This document shows, piece by piece, positions 1 to 7,279 of a stretch of 10,748 nt of DNA (its first letter is position 1; every line of letters starts with the position of its first letter). Position numbers and translations under genes: made by a program. The notes below the pieces were generated by a model that searched no databases, had not been told where the DNA came from, and saw only the letters and a program-made list of their open reading frames with translations. Source of the stretch: Pararhodospirillum photometricum DSM 122 (GTDB taxonomy: Bacteria > Pseudomonadota > Alphaproteobacteria > Rhodospirillales > Rhodospirillaceae); assembly GCF_000284415.1 (NCBI RefSeq), contig NC_017059.1, positions 1,457,475 through 1,468,222 of the forward strand, in the 5' to 3' direction.

Positions 1-293
1 CAGGGAAAGTGCCACAGAGAGCAGACCGCCGGCCTACAGGGTCGGCAAGGGTGAAAGGGTGCGGTAAAAGCGCACCGCGGCCCCGGCAACGGGGGCGGCA
101 TGGTAAACCCCACCGGGAGCAAGATCGAATAGGGACGGCACGTGCTTGCCTTTCGGGGTGGCACAGGCAGCGTTTTCCGGGCCGCCGTCCGGGTAGTATC
201 GCGCGAGGCGTCCGGCGACGGGCGTCCCAGATGAATGGCCATCCCCTCCGGCGTGCCGGAGCGGACAGAACCCGGCTTACAGACCGTCTGGCT
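1..293 (+). ncRNA. rnpB: RNase P RNA (class A), 5'-truncated by the window edge
   Basis: This is the catalytic RNA of ribonuclease P, which removes 5' leaders from pre-tRNAs. The sequence shows the conserved blocks of bacterial class A RNA in the right order: the CCACAGAGAGCAGACCGCC stretch near 12-30, AAGGGTGAAAGGGTGCGGTAA at about 48-68 with its AGCGCACCGC partner, GGTAAACCCCACCGGGAGCAAG near 101-122 followed by GAATAGGG, the late AGATGAATGG at about 229-238, and ACAGAACCCGGCTTAC near 265-280 close to the 3' end. Aligned from memory to the E. coli RNA, roughly the first 110 nt are outside the window. The 3' end is set at about 293 from family length; the pairing strand of the terminal P1 helix is not visible, so it may be off by several bases. 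An open reading frame runs across it but is not a gene. Confidence 0.95.
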
Positions 294-406
294 TTATTCG
301 AGCGGCAAGCCCCGAGGGATCGGGATGGTTTGAGCAGGTTGCGGGGGTGAGGCGAGATCGGTACAACCGTCTTCTCCCCCCCTGTTCGCCCGAGGGATGT
401 CCCGCC
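294..406. other. Intergenic spacer between rnpB and the cysteine hydrolase gene
   Basis: This 113-nt spacer should hold the rnpB terminator and the hydrolase promoter. The only hairpin near the RNA end is a short 5-bp stem, CCCGA/TCGGG at 311-324, followed by ATGGTTTG; it is too weak to call a terminator. No clear -35/-10 pair is visible. The hydrolase ribosome binding site (GAGGGA, 392-397) lies at its right end. Confidence 0.4.
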
Positions 407-1222
407 ATGAGCGCCTGTTTGCTGATCATCGATCCTCAATGCGATTTTTGTGACGGCCCCGCCGCCGGGGCCCTGGCCGTCCCCGGCGCCTGGGGCGATA
501 TGGAGCGGCTCGCCCGACATCTTGATGCCGAAGGGGATCGCTATGAGGCGATCGCCGTGACCCTTGATAGCCACGGTGCCTACGACATCGGGCATCCGTC
601 TTTTTGGCAAGATGCCGAAGGGCATCCGCCCGCGCCGTTCACCCTTGTCACCCGAGAGGCCGTTGCACGCGGGGAGTGGGGACCCGCCGATCCTGAGTTG
701 ACGGCGTGGGTGGTGTCCTATTTGGAAAGGCTCGAAGCGGCGGGGCGCTATACCCATATGGTTTGGCCCGAACACTGCCTTGTCGGGACGCCTGGCCATC
801 AGGTCCACCCCGAAGTGGCCCGCGCCCTTCTGGACTGGCAGCGTCGCCAGCATCGCGCTGTCAGGTGGCTCATCAAGGGGCTCAATCCCCGCGTCGAGCA
901 CTATAGCGCCTTTGGCTGCGAGGTCGAGGATCCGCAAGATCCCGAGGGGACCGCCGCAGGGCGTCGCGCTGCGCAAGCGCTAGCAGCCTACAACGAAATT
1001 GCCATTGCCGGCGAGGCGTTGTCCCATTGTGTGAAGAGCACGGTGGAGGATTTGCTGGCGGGGCTGCGCGCTGCTCAGGTCGCGGCCCCCGAAGCCCGGT
1101 TGCGGCTGCTGACCTCCATGATGAGTCCGGTTCCGGCGGTGCCGGGAGGGCCGGATTTTCCCGCCATTGGTCGGGCGTTCCTGTCCCATTTGCAGGGCAA
1201 GGGGGCGGTGCTCGTCGCGTGA
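407..1222 (+). CDS. Nicotinamidase-like cysteine hydrolase (isochorismatase superfamily)
   Basis: The 271-aa product belongs to the isochorismatase-like cysteine hydrolases and looks most like nicotinamidase (nicotinamide to nicotinate plus ammonia, NAD salvage). The PncA-type active site is present: D9 in LLIIDPQCDF, K157 in WLIKGLNP and nucleophile C208 in GEALSHCVKST. The metal-site pattern is also there: D54-S-H56 in TLDSHGAYDIGH, H63, and H123 in WPEHCLVGTPGHQVHP. It is about 60-80 residues longer than typical PncA, with extra sequence around 85-115 and 160-190, so the substrate could be another amide. The reading frame is open back to 347, but ATG 407 is chosen because GAGGGA lies 9 nt upstream and the core domain begins immediately. 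No signal peptide or membrane segment is seen, so it is probably cytoplasmic. It stands alone, convergent with sixA, with a hairpin 20 nt past the stop. Confidence 0.85.
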   Translation: MSACLLIIDPQCDFCDGPAAGALAVPGAWGDMERLARHLDAEGDRYEAIAVTLDSHGAYDIGHPSFWQDAEGHPPAPFTLVTREAVARGEWGPADPELTAWVVSYLERLEAAGRYTHMVWPEHCLVGTPGHQVHPEVARALLDWQRRQHRAVRWLIKGLNPRVEHYSAFGCEVEDPQDPEGTAAGRRAAQALAAYNEIAIAGEALSHCVKSTVEDLLAGLRAAQVAAPEARLRLLTSMMSPVPAVPGGPDFPAIGRAFLSHLQGKGAVLVA

Positions 1223-1242
1223 GCGGAGCGGCACAAGGAAAA

Positions 1243-1268
1243 GGCTGGGGAGGCTTGCCTCCCCAGCC
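1243..1268. terminator. Hairpin terminator between convergent hydrolase and sixA genes
   Basis: A perfect palindrome has 12-nt arms (GGCTGGGGAGGC and GCCTCCCCAGCC) around a central TT. It starts 20 nt after the hydrolase stop and 8 nt beyond the sixA stop. Read on the minus strand the hairpin is followed by TTTTCC, a short U-tract, so it best fits an intrinsic terminator for sixA. On the plus strand it is followed by CCCCTCGG, without a T-run, so termination of the hydrolase transcript there is less certain. The core recurs at 5684-5707. Confidence 0.75.
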
Positions 1269-1275
1269 CCCTCGG

Positions 1276-1797
1276 TCACGATGAGGGCAGGTCGCGCGGG
1301 CGGGTGAAGGCAACGAGGTGGGCGCGCAAGGGGGCAAGCGCGGTCCACGGCCCCGCGGTGTGGATCTCGGCCAGCGCCGCGGTGGGGAACTTGTGGCGCA
1401 GCAGGGCCAGGGCTGCGGGCGCGCTGTTGGGGCCGGCCAAGGTCAAGGCGACGCGCTCCAGCGCCGGGTTGTGGCCGACCACCAACACCGACGTGTACGC
1501 CTCGGGCAGGGCTCGCAGATGGGCGAGCAAGGGGTCGGGTTCAAAGACATAAAGGCCCGGTTCCTCGAGAATGGGGAGGTCCGCTGGCAAGGCCGGCCGG
1601 ACCAGCGCCAGGGTTTCGCGGGCGCGCCTCGCCGGAGAACACAAGACCGCGTCCAGCGGTCCCGCCCCCACCACCGCCGCCATGCGCTCGGCCGCCGCCG
1701 TGCCCCGAGGCGCCAGGGCGCGGTCGATATCATCTTGTCCCGCCTGACTCCAGTCGGACTTGGCATGGCGCAACAGCAGCAAACGTTTCATAATCAT
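1276..1797 (-). CDS. sixA: SixA-type phosphohistidine phosphatase (histidine phosphatase superfamily)
   Basis: The 173-aa product is a short branch-1 histidine phosphatase (RHG family). It opens with MIMKRLLLLRHAKSDW, where R10-H11 form the phosphate-accepting RH motif, followed by DIDRALAPRG, typical of SixA. LCSPARRARETL supplies the conserved arginine region, and VVGHNPALE carries the second catalytic histidine, H109. E. coli SixA (about 160 aa) dephosphorylates phosphohistidine domains such as that of ArcB and of PTS proteins; the target here is unknown. Two in-frame ATGs lie at 1797 and 1791. The first is preferred because GGA lies 9 nt upstream, but starting at 1791 costs only two residues. 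The frame is open up to 1902, yet that upstream part reads through the divergent promoter region and is not protein-like. The gene is cytoplasmic by appearance, divergent from ppk-ppx, and ends at a strong hairpin. Confidence 0.88.
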   Translation of the reverse strand: MIMKRLLLLRHAKSDWSQAGQDDIDRALAPRGTAAAERMAAVVGAGPLDAVLCSPARRARETLALVRPALPADLPILEEPGLYVFEPDPLLAHLRALPEAYTSVLVVGHNPALERVALTLAGPNSAPAALALLRHKFPTAALAEIHTAGPWTALAPLRAHLVAFTRPRDLPSS

Positions 1798-1924
1798 GAA
1801 AGAAGATCCGGCTCGGGGCGGGTAACTTTCCAGGCACCCCTTTGGTGTCGTACAAACGGCTCCGTTTGTCGATGGGGCGCTCCTGCGCTGCCATCTTCGC
1901 AAGGTTCAGGAAGGAAGGCCAGCC
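1798..1924. promoter_or_regulatory. Divergent sixA/ppk regulatory region
   Basis: This 127-nt gap separates two divergent start codons and must hold the promoters of both sixA (-) and ppk (+). It contains the inverted repeat at 1852-1869 and the ppk ribosome binding site AGGAAGGA about 10 nt before ATG 1925. I could not find a convincing sigma-70 hexamer pair for either direction, and no clean pair of CTGTCAT-type PHO half-sites is present. Confidence 0.5.
1852..1869. promoter_or_regulatory. Perfect inverted repeat, candidate operator
   Basis: ACAAACGG and CCGTTTGT form perfect 8-nt arms around a central CT. TCG (1848-1850) and CGA (1870-1872) extend the symmetry with one unpaired T. It sits near the middle of the sixA/ppk divergent region and 55 nt upstream of the ppk start, and has no T-run after it. 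An operator for a dimeric regulator is therefore more likely than a terminator, but the binding protein cannot be named. Confidence 0.5.
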
Positions 1925-4132
1925 ATGACCACTGTTGCGCCCCCGGCCGCGCCGGACGCCAGCCCCCGCCCGGGAGCCCGCCCCGTTGCCGCGTTTGAGC
2001 GGACCTTTACCCTGGACATGCCCGAGCGCTTCATCAATCGCGAACAGTCCTGGCTGGGCTTCAATTTCCGGGTGATGGAGGAGGCGCGCAATCCGCGTCA
2101 TCCGCTGATGGAGCGGGTGCGCTTCTTGTCCATTTCTGGCTCGAACCTTGACGAATTCTATATGGTACGGGTCGCCGGGTTGAAGGGACAGGTCTCGGCC
2201 GGGGTCAAGCAGGTCAGTCCCGATGGCCTGACCCCCGCCCAACAATTGGCCGCCATCAATCGCATGGCGCGGCGTCTTCTGGAGGAGCAGCAAGACGCCT
2301 GGACCGATTTGCGCCACGAGATGGCTCAGGCCGGGGTGTCGGTGCTCAGTCTGGATGACCTGAGCCCAGAGGAGCGGGCGTGGATCGAGGCGTTTTTTCG
2401 TCAGCAGGTCTTCCCGGTGCTGACCCCGCTGGCCATTGATCCGGCCCATCCCTTTCCGTTCATTCCCAATCTTGGGCACGCCTTGGTGTTGCACTTGGTG
2501 CGCCTGAGCGATCACGCCTCCTTGCGGGCGCTCGTACCGCTACCCAACCACGTGTCGCGCTTCATTCGGTTGCCGGGCGAGGATCGACGGGAGATTCGTT
2601 TCGTATTTCTTGAGGATATGGTCAGCCTGTTCCTTGATCGGCTGTTCCCCGGCTTCAAGGTCAGCCAGGGGGGGCATTTCCGGGTGATCCGCGATTCGGT
2701 CATGGACGTGGATGAAGAGGCGGAGGATTTGGTGATGAGCTTTGAGTCCGCCCTCAAGCGGCGGCGGCGCGGCCATTGCATCCGCCTGACCTTGAATGCC
2801 GATATGCCTGAAGATCTGGTCAAGATGATCTGTGACGAGATGGACGTGGCCGAAGAAGATCTCTTCAAGGTCAAGGGTCCCATTGGACTGGCCGACTTAA
2901 AGCAACTGATCACCGATGATCGTCCTGACCTTCAGTTCCCGCCGTTTACCGCGCGTTTTCCCGAACGCATCCGTGACTTTGGCGGCGATTGCTTCGCCGC
3001 GATCCGCAAGAAGGACATCATTGTCCATCATCCTTACGAGTCCTTCGACGTAGTGGTGCAGTTCCTGCGCCAAGCAGCGCGTGACCCCAACGTCTTGTCC
3101 ATCAAGCAGACCCTATATCGGACCTCCAACAACTCGCCCATCGTGGCGGCGCTGATCGAAGCGGCGGAGGCCGGCAAGTCGGTGACGGCCATGGTCGAGC
3201 TCAAGGCCCGCTTCGACGAGGAAGCCAATATTCGCTGGGCCCGTGACCTGGAACGGGCCGGAGCGAACGTGGTCTATGGCTTCATGGACCTCAAGACGCA
3301 CGCCAAGATCTCCATGGTCATTCGCCGGGAGAGCGGGGAGCTTCGGCCTTATGTTCATTTTGGTACGGGTAATTATCACCCCATCACCGCCAAAATTTAT
3401 ACCGACTTGTCCTTCTTTACTGCCGATCCCGATCTCTGCCAAGATGCGGCCCGAGCCTTTAATTACATGACGGGCTACGCGACACCCGAGCGCATGGAAA
3501 AGCTGCGAGTTGCCCCCCTGGGCCTCAAAGAAACGCTGATGGAACGCATCGCCGCCGAGGCCGCCCATGCACGGGCCGGACGGCCTGGCACCATCTGGGC
3601 CAAGGTCAACTCCTTGGTGGACGCCGACCTGATCGATGCCCTCTACCGGGCCTCGGGGGAGGGGGTGCAGATCGATTTGGTGGTGCGGGGGATTTGCTGC
3701 CTGCGGCCCGGAGTGCCGGGCTTGTCCGAGAACATCCGGGTGAAATCCATTGTCGGGCGCTTTTTGGAGCATTCACGTATCGCCTGCTTTGGCAACGGGG
3801 AACCGTTGCCGGGACCCAATGCCCTGGTCTACATCTCGTCGGCGGACTGGATGCCCCGGAACCTGGAGAGGCGGGTGGAAACTTTGGTGCCCATTGAAAA
3901 CCCCACCGTGAAGGCCCAGGTGGTCGAGCAGATCATGGTGGCCAATCTCAACGACCGGGCCCAGTCCTGGTATTTGACGGCCGAGGGCGAGTTCCTGCGT
4001 GTGGTGGCGGGGGATGACGCTTTCTCAGCCCACACCTACTTCATGACCAATCCCAGCCTCTCCGGGCGTGGCTCGGCCTTGACGGGACCGGAAAAGGCCG
4101 TGCCCTCTCTTGTTTTCAATCCACGAGGCTGA
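1925..4132 (+). CDS. ppk: Polyphosphate kinase (PPK1)
   Basis: The 735-aa product reversibly polymerises the gamma-phosphate of ATP into inorganic polyphosphate. The N-terminal domain is shown by [19 protein letters not shown] (about residues 37-55) and [16 protein letters not shown]. The catalytic half carries KQTLYRT (394-400) and VELKARFDE (424-432). H459 in [11 protein letters not shown] matches the autophosphorylated histidine (E. coli H435), and H616 in [10 protein letters not shown] matches the second conserved histidine (E. coli H592). It is slightly longer than E. coli PPK (688 aa): about 35 extra low-complexity, Pro/Ala-rich residues precede the domain, and there is a short C-terminal tail. 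The start is supported by AGGAAGGA upstream. It is the first gene of an operon with the exopolyphosphatase gene, whose ribosome binding site lies inside the last ppk codons. All key residues appear intact. Confidence 0.97.
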   Translation: MTTVAPPAAPDASPRPGARPVAAFERTFTLDMPERFINREQSWLGFNFRVMEEARNPRHPLMERVRFLSISGSNLDEFYMVRVAGLKGQVSAGVKQVSPDGLTPAQQLAAINRMARRLLEEQQDAWTDLRHEMAQAGVSVLSLDDLSPEERAWIEAFFRQQVFPVLTPLAIDPAHPFPFIPNLGHALVLHLVRLSDHASLRALVPLPNHVSRFIRLPGEDRREIRFVFLEDMVSLFLDRLFPGFKVSQGGHFRVIRDSVMDVDEEAEDLVMSFESALKRRRRGHCIRLTLNADMPEDLVKMICDEMDVAEEDLFKVKGPIGLADLKQLITDDRPDLQFPPFTARFPERIRDFGGDCFAAIRKKDIIVHHPYESFDVVVQFLRQAARDPNVLSIKQTLYRTSNNSPIVAALIEAAEAGKSVTAMVELKARFDEEANIRWARDLERAGANVVYGFMDLKTHAKISMVIRRESGELRPYVHFGTGNYHPITAKIYTDLSFFTADPDLCQDAARAFNYMTGYATPERMEKLRVAPLGLKETLMERIAAEAAHARAGRPGTIWAKVNSLVDADLIDALYRASGEGVQIDLVVRGICCLRPGVPGLSENIRVKSIVGRFLEHSRIACFGNGEPLPGPNALVYISSADWMPRNLERRVETLVPIENPTVKAQVVEQIMVANLNDRAQSWYLTAEGEFLRVVAGDDAFSAHTYFMTNPSLSGRGSALTGPEKAVPSLVFNPRG

Positions 4133-4136
4133 ACGC

Positions 4137-5663
4137 ATGGCGACGTGTTTTTCGCCCACCCCGCCGGTTACGACGGCCTCTGTCTTGGAGGCGGAGGCCC
4201 CCCCACTCGGGGTCGTCGATATCGGCTCGAACTCGGTGCGTCTGGTGGTCTATCGCGGCACCGGACGGACACCTTTACCCCTTCTCAATGAAAAGGCCAC
4301 CTGCGGCCTGGGGCGGGGCCTGGGGGCCTCGGAGCTGCTCAATCCCGAAGGGAAGGGGTTGGCCCTGGCGGCCGTATCGCGCTACGCTCGCTTGGCCGAG
4401 GCGATGGGGGTCGGCACTTTGGATCTGGTGGCGACCGCCGCCATCCGCGATGCCTGGGACGGTCCGGCCTTCGTCGCCGAGATCGAGGCGGCCACCGGCC
4501 ATCCCGTCACCGTTCTAAGCGGCGAGGACGAGGCGCGCATGGCCGCCCTTGGGGTGTTGTGCGGGCTGCCCGACGCCAACGGCATGGTTGCCGATCTCGG
4601 CGGCGGCTCGTTGGAACTGGTCATGGTCCACGACGGTCATTTTGATCAGTATACCACCATGCCGCTTGGCGTGTTGCGCTTGTCCGAAGCCTCGGGCAAC
4701 GATCGGGCCCGGGCGTGTGAGATCATTGATGATCATCTGTTGCGGCTGCCCTGGCTCTCCCAGTGCCGGGGCCGGTCCTTGTATGCCGTGGGGGGCGCGT
4801 GGCGCACCTTGGCTCGGGTGTGTATCGAGCAGATCGGCTATCCCTTGCACGTGCTTGATAATTTTTCACTGCCGTACGACGAGGCCCTGCGGCTGTTTGA
4901 CCTGATTGCCCGCTTGCCGCGCAAGGCTCTAGAAGGCATTGACGGGATCAGCCGCAAGCGTGTGCCTCATCTGACCATCGCCACCGTCCTCCTGGAACGC
5001 TTGTTGCAAGAAGCGCGGCCCGACCATCTGGTCTTTTCCGTTTATGGCATGCGGGAAGGGCGGTTTTTTCAAACCCTGCCTCCTGAGGTTCAAACCCAAG
5101 ATCCGCTGATCAGCGCCTGCGAGGCTCTGGCCCGGGCCGCCGGGCGGTTCCCTGGTCAGGGGCGAGAGTTGTTTGCCTGGATGGCTCCCCTGTTTCTCGG
5201 CGAGAGCCAGAGGGACAGCCGGCTGCGCCTTGCTACCTGCTTGATTGGGGATGTCTTCTGGTCCGAGCACCCCGATTACCGCGCCGATCAGGCCTTTCAT
5301 CGGGTGCTCAAAATGCCGTTCATGGGTCTGAGCCACACCGACCGCGCCTGTCTGGCCTTGGCCGTGCGCCATCGCTACACCAGCGATCCCGGGGATGATT
5401 GGGTGGACCGGGCGGAAAAACTGCTGGACTCGGCGACCTTGAGTCGTGTGCGCACCATCGGCCACGCCCTGCGCTTGGGCTATGCGGTGAGTGGAGGGGC
5501 GCCTGGTCTGATCTCCCGCACGGCCCTGACCTTGCAAGACGGGGCCCTGACCCTGCATGTTCCGGGACACGATCCCATTTACCAGCCCGAGGTTTTCGCC
5601 AAGCGCCTGGAGCGGCTGGCCCGGGGTCTGGGAGTGAGCCCGCGCACCGTCACCTTGGCCTGA
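4137..5663 (+). CDS. ppx: Exopolyphosphatase, Ppx/GppA family
   Basis: The 508-aa product is an ASKHA-fold phosphatase of the Ppx/GppA family, which trims polyphosphate from its ends or hydrolyses pppGpp. Seen in order: the phosphate-1 loop GVVDIGSNSVRLVVYRG (D28 in VDIGSNS), the SGEDEARMAALGV segment (E130-E132), which carries the family's catalytic glutamate region, and the phosphate-2 loop VADLGGGSLELV (D153 to E160). After about residue 300 comes the helical C-terminal extension of longer Ppx proteins. A TTG-initiated frame begins at 4110, but ATG 4137 is preferred: it has GAGG 8 nt upstream and starts 4 nt after the ppk stop, implying translational coupling. The ppk neighbour argues for exopolyphosphatase over GppA. 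A strong hairpin follows 20 nt after the stop. Confidence 0.93.
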   Translation: MATCFSPTPPVTTASVLEAEAPPLGVVDIGSNSVRLVVYRGTGRTPLPLLNEKATCGLGRGLGASELLNPEGKGLALAAVSRYARLAEAMGVGTLDLVATAAIRDAWDGPAFVAEIEAATGHPVTVLSGEDEARMAALGVLCGLPDANGMVADLGGGSLELVMVHDGHFDQYTTMPLGVLRLSEASGNDRARACEIIDDHLLRLPWLSQCRGRSLYAVGGAWRTLARVCIEQIGYPLHVLDNFSLPYDEALRLFDLIARLPRKALEGIDGISRKRVPHLTIATVLLERLLQEARPDHLVFSVYGMREGRFFQTLPPEVQTQDPLISACEALARAAGRFPGQGRELFAWMAPLFLGESQRDSRLRLATCLIGDVFWSEHPDYRADQAFHRVLKMPFMGLSHTDRACLALAVRHRYTSDPGDDWVDRAEKLLDSATLSRVRTIGHALRLGYAVSGGAPGLISRTALTLQDGALTLHVPGHDPIYQPEVFAKRLERLARGLGVSPRTVTLA

Positions 5664-5683
5664 GAACAAAAAGACCAACGGAT

Positions 5684-5705
5684 CTGGGGAGGCAAGCCTC
5701 CCCAG
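5684..5705. terminator. Bidirectional terminator hairpin between ppx and gltA
   Basis: CTGGGGAGGC and GCCTCCCCAG form a perfect 10-bp stem around a central AA, in the 70-nt gap between two convergent genes. On the plus strand it is followed by the T-rich CCTTATCTTCTTGTT, which suits termination of ppk-ppx. On the minus strand a TTTTT run begins about 10 nt beyond it, which suits gltA less perfectly. With two further bases (to 5707), its minus strand is identical over 24 nt to 1243-1266. Confidence 0.82.
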
Positions 5706-5733
5706 CCTTATCTTCTTGTTGCTCCGGGATCGC

Positions 5734-7038
5734 TTAAACGCGCTGCTCCATGGAGAGGAACGGCCGGGCCTGGGCGCCTTGGTACAACTGGCGCGGACGG
5801 CCAATCTTCTGGTCGGGATCCTCGATCATTTCCTTCCACTGACTGATCCATCCCACTGTCCGCGCCAGGGCGAACAGGCAGGTGAACATGGTGGTGGGAA
5901 TGCCCATGGCCCGGAAGACAATTCCAGAATAAAAATCTACATTGGGGTAGAGCTTCTTTTCGATGAAATAATCGTCCTCTAGGGCGATCCTCTCAAGCTC
6001 CATAGCAATTTTCAGAAGCGGCTCGTCCTTGCACCCCAGCTCATTGAGCACCTCGTGGCAGGTTCTGGCCATGAGCTTGGCGCGGGGGTCGTAGTTTTTG
6101 TAAACGCGGTGGCCAAAGCCCATCAGACGGAAGGAGTCGTCCTTGTTCTTGGCCCGCTTGACGAACTCGCCGACGCGATCCGGCGTGCCAATCTGGTTGA
6201 GCATGTTCAGCACGGCTTCATTGGCCCCGCCATGCGCCGGTCCCCACAGCGAGGCAATGCCCGCCGCGATACAGGCAAACGGATTGGCGCCCGACGACCC
6301 GGCCAGACGCACGGTCGAGGTCGAGGCGTTTTGTTCGTGGTCGGCGTGCAAAATCAAGATGCGGTCCATGGCGCGGGCCAGGACCGGGTTGACCTCGTAC
6401 TCCTCGCACGGGGTGCTGAACATCATGTGCAGGAAGTTTTCGGCATAAGTCAGTTTGTTGCGCGGGTAGCTGAAGGGCTGACCTTGGGAGTATTTGTAGG
6501 CCCAGGCGGCGATGGTAGGCATCTTTGCGACCAGCCGGTGCTGGGCGATCATGCGCTGGTGGGCATCGGTAATGTCGATTGAGTCGTGATAGAACGCCGA
6601 CAGGGCTCCGACAACGCCGCACATGATGGCCATGGGATGGGCGTCACGGCGGAAGCCGTCCACGAATTTATGGAGCTGTTCGTGGACCATGGTGTGATGC
6701 GAAATGGTCCACTGGAAGTCGGTTTTCTCCTTGGCATTGGGGAGATCCCCCCGGAGCAGGAGGTAGGCGACTTCCATGAAGTCACAGTGCTCGGCCAGTT
6801 CGGCTATGTCGTAGCCGCGATAGCGCAAAATCCCCGCGTCGCCATCAATGTAGGTGATGGCTGAAGAACAGCTCCCGGTGGACATATAGCCGGGATCGTA
6901 GGTAAACATGCCGGTTTCGCCGTAAAACTTGCGAATATCGACGACGTCAGGACCATCAGTCCCGTGCAGAATTGGAAAATTAAACGTCTTTCCGGTGCGA
7001 TTGTCGATCATCGTCACCGAGTTTTTGGTGTCGGTCAT
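5734..7038 (-). CDS. gltA: Citrate synthase
   Basis: The 434-aa product condenses acetyl-CoA and oxaloacetate to citrate, the entry step of the TCA cycle. Length and sequence match the hexameric, Gram-negative type: [18 protein letters not shown] near residue 65, then the active-site triad H269 in [14 protein letters not shown]310 in [14 protein letters not shown] and D368 in [32 protein letters not shown] precedes the first histidine, as usual. The frame continues upstream to 7428, but ATG 7038 is chosen because GGGGA lies 8 nt before it and [17 protein letters not shown] fits the family N-terminus, whereas the upstream part crosses into gltX in another frame. It lies downstream of gltX on the same strand, separated by 241 nt, so it probably has its own promoter. 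Confidence 0.97.
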   Translation of the reverse strand: MTDTKNSVTMIDNRTGKTFNFPILHGTDGPDVVDIRKFYGETGMFTYDPGYMSTGSCSSAITYIDGDAGILRYRGYDIAELAEHCDFMEVAYLLLRGDLPNAKEKTDFQWTISHHTMVHEQLHKFVDGFRRDAHPMAIMCGVVGALSAFYHDSIDITDAHQRMIAQHRLVAKMPTIAAWAYKYSQGQPFSYPRNKLTYAENFLHMMFSTPCEEYEVNPVLARAMDRILILHADHEQNASTSTVRLAGSSGANPFACIAAGIASLWGPAHGGANEAVLNMLNQIGTPDRVGEFVKRAKNKDDSFRLMGFGHRVYKNYDPRAKLMARTCHEVLNELGCKDEPLLKIAMELERIALEDDYFIEKKLYPNVDFYSGIVFRAMGIPTTMFTCLFALARTVGWISQWKEMIEDPDQKIGRPRQLYQGAQARPFLSMEQRV

Positions 7039-7279
7039 CGGCTCATTCCCCAGTCTTGCGCATTCCCGAACCCGATCCCCGAAAAGGCATCGTGCCAAGG
7101 TCTGCCGCGGTGGAAGGGCAGGCGTCCCTGATCCCGGGCATGACGGCCCACGGCAAAAGGGTGGATCAGCGATCCCCGTCCCCAGGCGGACCCCCCTTAA
7201 GCCCCACCTTACACCAAGGTCGGGCTTTGGGGGGCTTTCTTTTCCGCCCCCCACGCAAGGATATTTTCCCAGCGAAGCC
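7039..7279. promoter_or_regulatory. gltX-gltA intergenic region, likely gltA promoter and leader
   Basis: This 241-nt gap separates two same-strand genes. The gltX-proximal part (7191-7252) carries strong alternative hairpins, described separately. The gltA-proximal part holds the gltA ribosome binding site and presumably its promoter, but no consensus sigma-70 pair stands out on the minus strand. No small gene with a credible start was found in either direction. Confidence 0.45.
7191..7234 (+). terminator. Long terminator-like hairpin in the gltX-gltA gap
   Basis: Nested pairing is visible: CCCCCC (7191-7196) with GGGGGG (7229-7234), AAGCCC with GGGCTT, and ACCTT with AAGGT, closing a five-base loop ACACC. 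The only unpaired bases in the stem are TT against T and a C opposite C. On the plus strand it is followed by CTTTCTTTTCC, the look of an intrinsic terminator, although no plus-strand gene precedes it. On the minus strand, where gltX ends, the hairpin is followed by TCCGCC with no T-run. Its role may thus be antisense termination, 3'-end protection of gltX mRNA, or attenuation. Confidence 0.5.

Noticed and set aside
311..324. CCCGA/TCGGG hairpin as the rnpB terminator
   Set aside because: The stem has only 5 bp and is followed by ATGGTTTG, not a T-run; too weak to call.
9..350. Open frame of 113 codons over the start of the window
   Set aside because: It runs across rnpB, whose conserved RNA blocks fully explain the sequence; the translation is Arg/Gly-rich and unlike any protein.
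1840..1872. PHO box for PhoB control of ppk, from two TGTCG repeats
   Set aside because: The copies are 21 nt apart and poorly match CTGTCAT half-sites with 11-nt periodicity; the inverted repeat is the stronger signal.
6055..6582. 175-codon plus-strand frame inside gltA
   Set aside because: It is the antisense shadow of a highly conserved enzyme gene in GC-rich DNA; no ribosome binding site or recognisable family.
7110..7135. Sigma-54 promoter for gltA, suggested by TTGGCACG on the minus strand at about 7092-7099
   Set aside because: The -24-like TGGCACG is present, but the required GC at -12 with correct spacing is absent (CTTTTC instead).
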